NCBI GenBank assembly: GCA_947685225.1
Contig: CANTUV010000024.1
Coordinates: 18,618,001-18,682,000, forward strand
DNA: 64,000 nt
Source of the DNA: Garcia nutans
Taxonomy: Eukaryota > Streptophyta > Magnoliopsida > Malpighiales > Euphorbiaceae
Reading direction: 5' to 3'
The position numbers and the translations under genes were made by a program. The notes under the pieces were generated by a model, which did no database searches, had not been told where the DNA came from, and saw nothing but the letters and a program-made list of their open reading frames with translations. Every line of letters begins with the position of its first letter. The first letter of the stretch is position 1. Positions 45,502-57,065 of the stretch are shown piece by piece.

Positions 45502-46279
45502 GGTTGCTCTCTATTTCTTCCAAAAGTCCAAAATAATTGCTGAGTCTCTCAATAATTGCCAAAGTCCTGTATACTGTGTTTTATGTGTTATTTATAGGAA
45601 AAATTAAAAAGCCTAATGTTATTTGGTTAAGGATGAAGGAAATATAGACTTGTTTAGGAAAAAAACACAAAATCGACTAAAACAAGGTTTGGGCAAAAAT
45701 TGTCCGCGGGCTCTCTCTGCTAGGTGTTGGGCCTACGTGCTGGGGTGCTGGGCACTAGGGCTTTTGGGGCCTGCACACTGGGGCGCTTCGACGCTGTGAG
45801 GATTGTTAGGCAATTGCGAGGATCATGCTGCGAGCCTACGAGGATTGGCATACGGGCCTGCAAGAATGCGTGTGCAAAGGCACAATTCGTTGTAATCCAA
45901 GCATGCGAAGAATCGGCCTGCCATGCCAGCTGCCGCACGTCCGTCGCCGATTCGTCAGATTTTTATTTTTATTTATTTTTTTATTTTTTAAAATAAATAT
46001 TATATTATTAATTATATTATTAAAAATAAATAATAAATAAAATAAAGTAAATATAATAATAAATAATAAATAAAATAAATATTTTAATTAATAAATGAAA
46101 AATAAAATAGATATTATATTATTAAAATAAATAATAAATATTATTAAAATAAATATTATATTATTGAAATAATATTAAAATAAATATTAAATATTAAATA
46201 AATAATAAATAATACAAAAATTATTTCGCACTATTTCAAAATCTTTGGACTGTACTTGGTAAAAAATGAAGTGTCTACA
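45502..46279 (-). repeat. Piece of the 3' LTR of a second Tat element (G)
   Basis: The right end GTGTCTACA (46279) abuts a polypurine tract, so on the minus strand this is the start of a 3' LTR. It has its own TATA box (CTATAAATAAC on minus, about 45587-45597) and a G+C-rich block at 45700-45950, as in the H LTR. Having a second LTR start and second TATA next to F suggests F inserted in this LTR. Alternatively 43711-46279 is a single long LTR. AT-rich low-complexity sequence fills 45960-46220. Confidence 0.6.
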
Positions 46280-46293
46280 TTTTGCCCCCTGCT
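46280..46293 (-). other. Polypurine tract of G
   Basis: AGCAGGGGGCAAAA on the minus strand, directly before the LTR start. The same motif precedes the H LTR at 60366-60379. Confidence 0.85.
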
Positions 46294-46387
46294 TGAACGA
46301 TCTGGGATTATAATAAAAGAGAGTGAAAAGCAACGTGATTTTTTACTAGGTTCAGAGCCAGGTTGGACTGCATACCCGAGGTCTGAT

Positions 46388-47316
46388 TGAGTTTTGGACT
46401 ACAAAAATAATTTGGATTCCAGACTCAGAATGAGTTTTGGACTAAAAAGTAATTTTGGTTCTAAACCCTTCGGATGAGTTCTGAACTCAAAAATAATTTG
46501 GGTTCTGGACCCGAGGTGAGTTCTGAACTTAAAAATAATTTGGGTTTTGGGCCAGGAATGAGTTTTGGACTAAAAAATAATTTGTGTTCTGGGCCCTATG
46601 TGAGTTCTGGACTCAAAAATAATTTACGTTCTGGACCCGAAGTGAGTTCTGGACTCAAAAACTAATTTGGGTTCTAGACCCGAGGTGAGATCTAGACTAA
46701 AAAATAATTTGGGTTCTAGACTTGAGGTGAGTTCTGGACTAAAAAAATAATTTGGGTTCTAGACTCGAGATGAGTTCTGTACTAAAAAATAATTTGAGTT
46801 ATTGACCCGAGGTGAGTTCTAGACTCAAAAATAATTTAGATCTGGCCCGAGGTGAGTTTTGGACTCAAAATTAATTTGGATTCTAGACCCGAGGTGAGTT
46901 TTGGACTAAAAAGTAATTTGGATTCTGGACCTTAAGGTGAGTTATGGACTAAAAAAAATTTCGGTTCTAGACCCGAGGTGAGTTCTGGCCTAAAAAGTAA
47001 TTTGGATTCTGGACCCGAGGGTGAGTTATGGACTAAAAAATAATTTGGGTTCTAGACCCGAGGTGAGTTTTAAACTCAAAAATAATTTGGGTTCTAGACC
47101 CGAGGTGAGTTCTGGACTAAAAAATAATTTGAGTTCTAGACCCGAGGTGAGTTTTGGACTAAAAAATAATTTGAATTCTAGATCCGAGGTGAGTTTTGGA
47201 CTCAAAAATAATTTTGGTTTTGGACCCGGAATGAGTTTTGGACTAAAAAATAATTTGGATTCTGGACCCGAAATGAGTTTTGAACTCAAAAATAATTTTG
47301 GATTCTAGACCCGAGG
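46388..47316. repeat. 42-43-bp tandem repeats beside the PPT of G
   Basis: About 22 imperfect copies of a unit reading GAGTTCTGGACTCAAAAAT, then AATTTGGGTTCTGGACCCGAG. Units vary by substitutions and one- or two-base indels. Three copies of the same repeat occur at the equivalent place in element H (60903-61032). Open frames over the array (repeated SGLKNNLGSRPEV) mirror the repeat and are not genes. Confidence 0.93.
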
Positions 47317-47614
47317 CATCTGTAAAAGATAATTATCGTTAGTAGAAGATTAATAAAATTTTGCAAAAAATTTAGCTATTTTTTACCATACCCATATCTT
47401 TTGGCCCATGCGTGAAAAAATATTTTAAAAGTAGAAAGATATTTTTAGACACACAAATAAACTGAATAATTGAATTGAATGATTTGAATATACTATTTAG
47501 AAACTAGTTAAACACTGTTGATAACTATTTATTCACTATTCACTAACAGTGATATTTACTCTTTTTTTTCATGGAATTGCTATTTCTTTTTATCTTTTTT
47601 CTTTTGCCTTTGTT

Positions 47615-47791
47615 TATATAAGGCTTGTTCTCCTCCATTTCATTCACTTTCATTCAATTATAAGTTATACTTAGATTTGAGAGCTGAGAGTTGAGTTGAG
47701 CAGAGAGAATAGAGATTCGAGCAGAGAGTTTAGAAAACAAATGGAGAAAATGCATGCTTCAAGATCTAGTCCTCGACCCAATGCTAAGTAA
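47615..47791 (+). promoter_or_regulatory. Promoter and possible first exon of an antisense gene in G
   Basis: TATATAAG at 47615-47622, a pyrimidine-rich stretch CTCCTCCATTTCATTCAC where transcription would start, a roughly 90-bp leader, then ATG at 47741 in good context (ACAAATGGAG) encoding MEKMHASRSSPRPNAK before element I begins. The strand is opposite to G. The plant-mobile-domain sequence at 57066-58259 is the likely continuation. The link across I is inferred. Confidence 0.5.
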
Positions 47792-48077
47792 TATCCCAGA
47801 ATATACCTTAAGAATTTTAGAGTTATTGTTGTATTTGGAATTAATGTATATGTATATATGGGAAATATAAATACAATATATATAAGACATATACATATAC
47901 ATCACATATATATGGGATATAAAATGGTGTAGGAAAAGTGAGTTGTATATATATATACTTGTATAATTAGTTAATAATAATAATAATGATAATAAGGACA
48001 AAAAAGAAAAGAGAAGAAGAAAGGCAATGGTGGACAAATGTATGGTGGAGGTTATTTGAGAAATATTAATTATATTA

Positions 48078-48120
<43 letters not shown>

Positions 48121-48193
48121 TATATATATATGGGATAAGAACGGAAGAAAGAAGAACTTTCTTTCTTCTTCTGTTGCTTCTTCTTCTTCGTGG

Positions 48194-48231
<38 letters not shown>

Positions 48232-50823
48232 TTCACTTATATACATAACAAATCCATGGTGATCTTGAGAGAATTGAAGATTGTTATTGAAGATTTGGTA
48301 AATTATTCAAGTAAGTATTCATTCCTTTGCATTGATTCTTATTGTTTGAGGTTGGGGTTGATATGGTTAGTGTGGGATGATGATGTTAATGAAGGATTGA
48401 AATTTATATATGTGTGAAACTAGTATTTTGATGATTATAACATGGTTATTTGTGAGGATGATGATGAATTGTTGAGATTGTTGAGTAAGAGTTTAGTATT
48501 AATGAATTGGGGATTTGAGCAATTGATATATGATTGATGTATGATTGTGTTTAAGGAAGTTGAAAACATAAAATACTTGTATTGAAATTCATGTATCTTA
48601 TCATTGGATTTGAATTAGGTTGTGAAGGAAGTGGATTGCTAAGTGATGAAGAATTCTTGGAAGGTAAAGTGTATAGATTTGTGAGTGGTTCTTAAGGTAA
48701 GTACAAATTACCTTAATTTATGCTTTAATATGATGGTTAAACTTAACACATATTTATTTGAAATTGTGTTAACGATGTTGATTATGTCCATTGAAATAAT
48801 GCTATATGATATATATATGTGATTGAGTGTAACCAAAGGAGATTTGGACATGTTTAGAGTTCAATTCATGTGAGACATGGCAAAAAATAAAAAGAGACAC
48901 GGCCAAGTCAAGGAAATTTTGAATGTGTTGGATTTATTTTTGGGAGACACGGTCACTGGCTCAGCCGTGTCCCTTGCCCGTGCTTGTTACTGTCTGATTT
49001 TTGTTGAGAGACACGGCCGTGTTCCATGCCCGTGTCTGCTAGTGCCGAAATTGTTGTTGAGAGACACGGCCGTGTTCTCTGCCCGTGTTTGCTACTGCCA
49101 AATTGTGGTTGAGAGACACGGCCACAAGCTTGGCCGTGTCCCTCAAATGTGTTGGCCGTGTCCCTCAAATATGTTAGTTAATGTTCTTATTCTTGATTAT
49201 TCTTGCATTGTTAGATCTTCTAAAGGTTTTATGGTATCTATACTTCAATTATATGTAAAACAAATGTATGTTGAGGATTCCAAATATAAGAGGAAGGTAA
49301 ATTATATATGTGTATATCAATGATAATCATTCTTGATGGATGTATAATGTGCTTGATTATGAATATTTAAATAATGAGATGTTGTGTACAATGTGAAATG
49401 AAATGTGAAGCCATTGTGATTGGCTATGATGATTCAAATTAGATATGAAGCCATTGTGATTGGCTATGATGGTTCAATTGAGATAAATGGGGCATGTTTG
49501 CCTATATTATGATGAGAATTGGAAATGGAATTGAGAATGAAATAATAAATGAATTGTGTGTGTCTAATATGTTATTCATTTTCAGAGTTTTGTTATTGGT
49601 GGCATGCCTAATGATAGTAACAATCTCTTGAAGTTAGGTTGGATTTGATCCTTGAAGCCAAGTTGGGTTGAATTTTAACATGTTTTACTCCCCTTGAAGC
49701 TTGGTTGGGTCTAATCCTTGAAGCCTAATTGAGATGTTACAACCCTTGAAGCTAGGTTGGATTGGTTCTTGAAGCCAAGTTGGGTTGATGCTTAGCATGC
49801 TTTGCTCCCCTTGAAGCTTGGTTGAACCTTAATCCTTGAAGCCTAGTTGGGATAATGATAAATGTGAAAATTGAACCAAAACATTAACTCTGAAAGTGGA
49901 ATGGCATATTAGTGTTTTGGGCCCATGCTTGTGTTTGTATATATATGGATTGTTGAATAATGGAATAAATGAATAATGTTAAATAACGAAGTAAATGAAT
50001 AATGAGATATATGTTTGTCTTTGTTTTAATGTGAATTATGGAATGAAATATAATGTTATGTGATATATGGTGATAACTATGGATTGAAATATATGATGAT
50101 AATCATGGAATGAGATGTATACAATATATAAGTAAATTATTGAAAGTGAATATAGCTTAAGAAGCTATGTTGAATGATGAGCTTATAAAAATATAACATG
50201 ATGTGTAAAATGTATATGGATGTGGAAATGATGAATATTGCTTCATGAAGGTTTTAGGTAGTCATTGAATTGTGAATTATTGAAATGAAGTGTATGTGTA
50301 TATGATTATGAATAAAACATTAGTAAAAGTATATATGAAATGTGTATTCACAATGGGAAAACATGATAAGAAAATAATGATATGTAAAGTTAATATATAA
50401 ATATGATTTTATGAAATGTATGTTTATATGAATGATTTGTATTACTAAGCTCTCGGGCTTAGCGCGGTTGTGTGATCGCGCAGGTGATTATGCGATTGAT
50501 TCGGAAGTCAAGCTATTATGCCACGAGAAGGGTAAGAGTGTTTCAAGACCAACTAGAAGGTGATGCATACATTTATGATTTAATTATGATGTATTATTCA
50601 TAATATTATATTCATATGTAATAATGAAGTTTTGGTAAATAAGATTAAGATCATTGAAAGTATAATGATTTTGTTAATGTTATTTAAATTAATGTAATAT
50701 TGTTTGAACTTGATTAAAGATTTTGAAATTTAAAACTAAAAGTGACATTCTTATATTCTATATATGTATTATATGTATACTAGGTATATGTATAGTACTT
50801 ATATAGAGCATGGGGGTGTTACA
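47787..50823 (+). repeat. Element I 5' LTR
   Basis: Ends GGGGGTGTTACA. Holds a (TTA)n run at 48076-48120, (GA)n at 48197-48228, a palindrome cluster at about 48897-49160 (including GACACGGCC, spacer ACAAGCTT, GGCCGTGTC at 49115-49140), two copies of the GAAGCTTGGTTG block (49625-49850) and the paired hairpins at 50445-50481. Confidence 0.93.
48897..49160. repeat. Palindrome cluster in I 5' LTR
   Basis: Units starting GACACGG at about 48946, 49010, 49063 and 49115 with spacing 52-64 bp. Each is followed by a GCTACTG-like tail and GTTGAGA. The 49115-49140 unit is identical to units in Athila solo LTR D (31358-31383 and 31482-31507). Copy in the 3' LTR at about 55138-55400. Confidence 0.9.
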
Positions 50824-53800
50824 ATTATTTTGGTATCAGAGCTTAGGTTAGAGATTCTCGGCCTAAGTAAAATTAAAAAGAGAAAGTTTTGAAAGGCTTA
50901 AAGAGAAGTAAAAAGAAAAGTTTTGAAATGAAATTTGTAATACATGCATATGCATTCATATCTAGGTTGGTCTCGAACGTGGCATTATGTGATTTGTGAT
51001 GTATTTGAATTATATAAGATGGATGATAGTGTGTGAACAAAATGTTATATTAAAGTAATAATTGGAAAAAGAAATGATATGAAAAATTGGTATAAGTGTA
51101 ATTGGTAAATTCAAGAATGGGAGTTTACTTAAGGAAAGTAAATTTTGAAGTATTGATTATTGAAAAGTGATTGTAAAATAAAGAAATGAAAAGAAGAATA
51201 AAGTTGAAAATGAGTTGAAAATAAAATCAAGATTTGGGTATGTAAAGTTAAAGTTTTTAAAAGAAAAAGAGATGATGTTGGTTAAAGTAGAGAAATATAA
51301 TGGTGTTGTTGTATTGTTAATTTAATGTAAACATCGTGGCTTCAATGTTAGAAATGTGAGATGTGTGAATATTATGAAAGCTCATGGTATTGGTAATAAT
51401 ATGTGATATTTGGATTTCTGAAATGAGTTTAAGAATTGTGAAAATTATATGTTTTGATGTTGCTTTGTGGTATATATATATATATAATGTTTTAAAGTTG
51501 ATATTAAGAAAAGATGAGTTTGGTAAATTAAAATTTTAGTGAAATTTGATAAAGATTATTTGGATATTGATGGTTTAATGTATACTCAATACATGAGCTA
51601 TGTGCAATGAATAATATTGCATATGAAAGTATTATGAATTGAGTAATGTGATTGATAGTATGAGAATTTGTTTGAAGTCAAAAGAAAGTGAGTAAGCAAA
51701 TGAAAATGAGTTATTTTAAGTTATTTGAGTGGAAAGGGTAAAATGGATATGAAAGTATGTTAAATGCTTTTAAAGACAAAAGTGAAAGAGATGTCACATA
51801 AGGATTGTGACTAAGATGTATATGAAATGTTATTATGGTTAGAATATATATATATATATATATATTTGTTATGATGATAAATACTTTATATCATATTGAA
51901 GAAATGAGAATGATAGTGTTCAAAGGAAAGTAATAAACATTAAATTTGTATGGAATATATGACAAAGGAAAATAGAATAAGAGCATATAAATAGGTGTAT
52001 ACATGTATAGAATGTGTGAGCTGAGTTTTTCAATATGAATGAAATTATGATATGTAAGAAATGTGAATCACATTATGAATGTGATCTATGAATGTGTATG
52101 TGGTACAATTATTAGTATTATGATATGGAGAATGATAATACATATATTAGTGGACTTAAAAGAGATTAGGTCTTGAATTGTGCAAAGCTAGATGGAATAT
52201 GTAATGAAATTAAGAGTGAGAATGGACTCGAGTAATATTGGATGCTGAAATTGTTATGGTAATCATTGAACCTGATAATTATATAATATTTTGAGTTCCA
52301 GGGTATTCACATGTGGGAAGATTTTATGTATATGTGTATAATAGGAGATTTTAAATGGAACCTTTGTCAAACTTGTATATGATTGAATATATATGTAAGA
52401 GATATTGATAGTGATACTGTTGAAATATTAATTACGCGAATAATGACCACATATATGAGTGCAAATTGAGTTGAAATAGAGTTGGAGTGTGTTAACTTTT
52501 GATGTAGTAAAGTTTAGAGAACGAGTATGTAATTCCTGTGATCTAATATAGCTTTGCAATTGGAAAGGTTAGAACAGGAATAATTGAGGAACATAATTGA
52601 TTATGAGGTTACAGTCATAATCGTTAATCTCTTATGGTTATATGATTGGTTCAGTATATTTTTGGCCGGTTAGCTTTGTTATCCCCAGATTTGGGATTGG
52701 GATAATATGACTATAATGCAGTTTTGGTGAGATTGATAATTATGTTTCTAGAAACATGATTAAGAGTTATGATTGGTAAAGTTATACTTTATCAGTTTAT
52801 GTTAGAAATTGTTTATAATTATAAAAAGTAAGGAAAGAAAAGAGAATTACGGAAATGTTTTGAGTTATGGATAAAGTGATAAAAAGGTAATTATTGTAAA
52901 TATAGAAGTGGTATGAAATGTGAGGAGATATTAAAAGAGGAAAATTCCAAACTATGATTGAAATCTATACTAAATATATGTATAGTATAAAGTGAATAAG
53001 TGAATGGACTTAAGATTTAAGTGAGTGAACTACAGATAGAAAGTATGGTATGAGATGATTATGAGAATTGGTGGAAATTATATTAAGATAATAGACAATA
53101 AACTATGTGTATGTTAAAAGATAATTTGAAGTGATTTGTTATCATGATAAGTTGACAGAATATGGATCTGAAGAGATCAAGAATTGAATATAAGTTTGAT
53201 TAAATGGAATGAAGTTATATATATATAGATATATATATATAATGTGAAATCTAATGATAAGTTCAAATAAGTTAATTGTTGGTTTGAACTGAATAAGATT
53301 GAAATGTGAATATTTTGTGATAGAGAGATCAAATGATCTAAGTTGCATTAAGATTGTGAATCATTATTAAGACTTAATATGTATAGTTGTACTAAGAATA
53401 TAAAAATTTAAATGATATGTATATGATGAAATATTTTGACGAATGAATGGATATTGATGAATTGAATCATATCAGCTGTAAATAATGATAAAAGGAAAAA
53501 GGTTGATTATCTGTTAAGTAAGTTTAAAGAGGTTGTATCAATATTAATGTTAAGTGAGACATGATAAAGAAAGATTTAAGTGTAAACAAAATGGAAAGAT
53601 TGTTACCAATCAAGGTTTGATAAATGGCTATTTGCAAAAGTGATTGTAATGGCAAGATAAGCAATAGTATGATATAATTCAATAATTTCCAAGGTTAAAG
53701 TTGATTATCTATAAAGAGATGAAGTGATATATATCTTGAATGTAATAGATGAATGGAATATATAGACTATAAGATGAGTTGATTATTGTATAAAAGAAAA

Positions 53801-54041
53801 TTCATTGGTAATGTAATGAGATATCTTGGTTGCTCAGTTGAGAAAGTTATAAGATAAAAATAGATATATAATGATAAGTTATGATTGACTTAAAGGGGGA
53901 GAGTAAAAGTTATGTGATTTGATAAATTATAATGTAAGATATGATTATCTTCATATGAAAATTAAGATGGTGATTTGTTCCAAATGGGTTGTTATTGTGC
54001 TAGATAATTTCGAGGACGAAATTATTTAAGGGGGAGAGAAT
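50824..54041 (+). other. Internal region of element I, non-coding
   Basis: Begins with spacer and PBS TGGTATCAGAGC (50831-50842) and ends with the polypurine tract AAGGGGGAGAGAAT. AT-rich with many short TA runs (51472-51485, 51846-51866, 53216-53241). No frame shows retroviral protein motifs. Likely decayed or replaced coding sequence. Confidence 0.85.
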
Positions 54042-54325
54042 TGTAATATCCCGGAATATACCCTAAGAATTTTAGAGTTATTGTTGTATTTGGAATTAAT
54101 GTATATGTATATATGGGAAATATAAATACAATATATATAAGACATATACATATACATCACATATATATGGGATATAAAATGGTGTAGGAAAAGTGAGTTG
54201 TATATATATATTTGTATAATTAGTTAATAATAATAATAATGATAATAAGGACAAAAAAGAAAAGAGAAGAAGAAAGTCAATGGTGGACAAATATATGGTG
54301 GAGGTTATTTGAGAAATATTAATTA

Positions 54326-54359
<34 letters not shown>

Positions 54360-54434
54360 TATATATATATGGGATAAGAATCGAAGAAAGAAGAACTTTC
54401 TTTCTTCTTCTGTTGCTTCTTCTTCTTCGTGGAC

Positions 54435-54472
<38 letters not shown>

Positions 54473-57065
54473 TTCACTTATATACATAACAAATCCATGG
54501 TGATCTTGAGAGAATTGAAGATTGTTATTGAAGATTTGGTAAATTATTCAAGTAAGTATTCATTCCTTTGCATTGATTCTTATTGTTTGAGGTTGGGGTT
54601 GATATGGTTAGTGTGGGATGATGATGTTAATGAAGGATTGAAATTTATATATGTGTGAAACTAGTATTTTGATGATTATAACATGGTTATTTGTGAGGAT
54701 GATGATGAATTGTTGAGATTGTTGAATAAGAGTTTAGTATTAATGAATTGGGGATTTGAGCAATTGATATATGATTGATGTATGATTGTGTTTAAGGAAG
54801 TTGAAAACATAAAATACTTGTATTGAAATTCATGTATCTTATCATTGGATTTGAATTAGGTTGTGAAGGAAGTGGATTGCTAAGTGATGAAGAATTCTTG
54901 GAAGGTAAAGTGTATAGATTTGTGAGTGGTTCTTAAGGTAAGTACAAATTACCTTAATTTATGCTTTAATATGATGGTTAAACTTAACACATATTTATTT
55001 GAAATTGTGTTAATGATGTTGATTATGTCCATTGAAATAATGCTATATGATATATATATGTGATTGAGTGTAACCAAAGGAGATTTAGACATGTTTAGAG
55101 TTCAATTCATGTGAGACATGGCCAAAAATAAAAAGAGACACGGCCAAGTCAAGGAAATTTTGAATGTGTTGGATTTATTTTTGGGAGACACGGTCACTGG
55201 CTCAGCCGTGTCCCTTGCCCGTGCTTGTTACTGTCTGATTTTTGTTGAGAGACACGGCCGTGTTCCATGCCCGTGTCTGCTAGTGCCGAAATTGTTGTTG
55301 AGAGACACGGCCGTGTTCTCTGCCCGTGTTTGCTACTGCCAAATTGTGGTTGAGAGACACGGCCACAAGCTTGGCCGTGTCCCTCAAATGTGTTGGCCAT
55401 GTCCCTCAAATATGTTAGTTAATGTTCTTATTCTTGATTATTCTTGCATTGTTAGATCTTCTAAAGGTTTTATGGTATCTATACTTCAATTATATGTAAA
55501 ACAAATGTATGTTGAGGATTCCAAATATAAGAGGAAGGTAAATTATATATGTGTATATCAATGATAATCATTCTTGATGGATGTATAATGTGCTTGATTA
55601 TGAATATTTAAATAATGAGATATTGTGTACAATGTGAAATGAAATGTGAAGCCATTGTGATTGGCTATGATGATTCAAATTAGATATGAAGCCATTGTGA
55701 TTGGCTATGATGGTTCAATTGAGATAAATGGGGCATGTTTGCCTATATTATGATGAGAATTGGAAATGGAATTGAGAATGAAATAATAAATGAATTGTGT
55801 GTGTCTAATATGTTATTCATTTTCAGAGTTTTGTTTATTGGTGGCATGCCTAATGATAGTAACAATCTCTTGAAGTTAGGTTGGATTTGATCCTTGAAGC
55901 CAAGTTGGGTTGAAGTTTTACATGTTTTACTCCCCTTGAAGCTTGGTTGGGTCTAATCCTTGAAGCCTAATTGAGATGTTACAACCCTTGAAGCTAGGTT
56001 GGATTGGTTCTTGAAGCCAAGTTGGGTTGATGCTTAGCATGCTTTGCTCCCCTTGAAGCTTGGTTGAACCTTAATCCTTGAAGCCTAGTTGGGATAATGA
56101 TAAATGTGAAAATTGAACCAAAACATTAACTCTGAAAGTGGAATGGCATATTAGTGTTTTGGGCCCATGCTTGTGTTTGTATATATATGGATTGTTAAAT
56201 AATGGAATAAATGAATAATGTTAAATAATGGAGTAAATGAATAATGAGATATATGTTTGTCTTTGTTTTAATGTGAACTATGGAATGAAATATAATGTTA
56301 TGTGATATATGGTGATAACTATGGATTGAAATATATGATGATAATCATGGAATGAGATGTATACAATATATAAGTAAATTATTGAAAGTGAATATAGCTT
56401 AAGAAGCTATGTTGAATGATGAGCTTATAAAAATATAACATGATGTGTAAAATGTATATGGATGTGGAAATGATTAATATTGCTTCATGAAGGTTTTAGG
56501 TAGTCATTGAATTGTGAATTATTGAAATGAAGTGTATGTGTATATGATTATGAATAAAACATTAGTAAAAGTATATATGAAAAGTGTATTCACAATGGGA
56601 AAACATGATAAGAAAATAATGATATGTAAAGTTAATATATAAATATGATTTTATGAAATGTATGTTTATATGAATGATTTGTATTACTAAGCTCTCGGGC
56701 TTAGCGCGGTTGTGTGATCGCGCAGGTGATTATGCGATTGATTCAGAAGTCAAGCTTTTATGCCACGAGAAGGGTAAGAGTGTTTCGAGACCAACTAGAA
56801 GGTGATGCATACATGTATGATTTAATTATGATGTATTATTCATAATATTATATTCATATGTAATAATGAAGTTTTGGTAAATAAGATTAAGATCATTGAA
56901 AGTATAATGATTTTTTTAATGTTATTTAAATTAATGTAATATTGTTTGAACTTGATTAAAGATTTTGAAATTTAAAACTAAAAGTGACATTCTTATATTC
57001 TATATACGTATTGTATGTATACTAGGTATATGTATAGTACTTATATAGAGCATGGGGGTGTTACA
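54042..57065 (+). repeat. Element I 3' LTR
   Basis: TGTAATATCCC ... GGGGGTGTTACA, an intact start unlike the 5' copy. The (TTA)n run is shorter (about 54326-54359). Otherwise only scattered differences are visible. Confidence 0.94.

Larger units (their letters stand above)
47787..57065 (+). mobile_element. Element I: coding-free Tekay-derived LTR element (LARD-like)
   Basis: Two LTRs of about 3.03 kb (47787-50823 and 54042-57065) that look nearly identical, with tRNA-iMet PBS (50831-50842) and polypurine tract (54028-54041). Internal 3.2 kb has no gag or pol. The conserved GAGGACGAAAT motif just before the polypurine tract shows descent from a Tekay-type chromovirus. The 5' LTR begins AGTAATATCCC instead of TGTAATATCCC. 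Flanks TAAGT (47785-47789) and TGAGT (57066-57070) match at four of five bases, so the target duplication is doubtful. Such an element would need proteins from a relative. Confidence 0.9.

Noticed and set aside
46474..47308. Repeat-protein ORFs in the 42-bp array
   Set aside because: A 42-bp unit is a multiple of three, so a frame stays open by chance; copies have indels and occur on both strands.
48190..48417. Small ORF with an Arg-Glu run (also 54413-54658)
   Set aside because: The run is the (GA)n microsatellite of the I LTR; nothing else supports coding.
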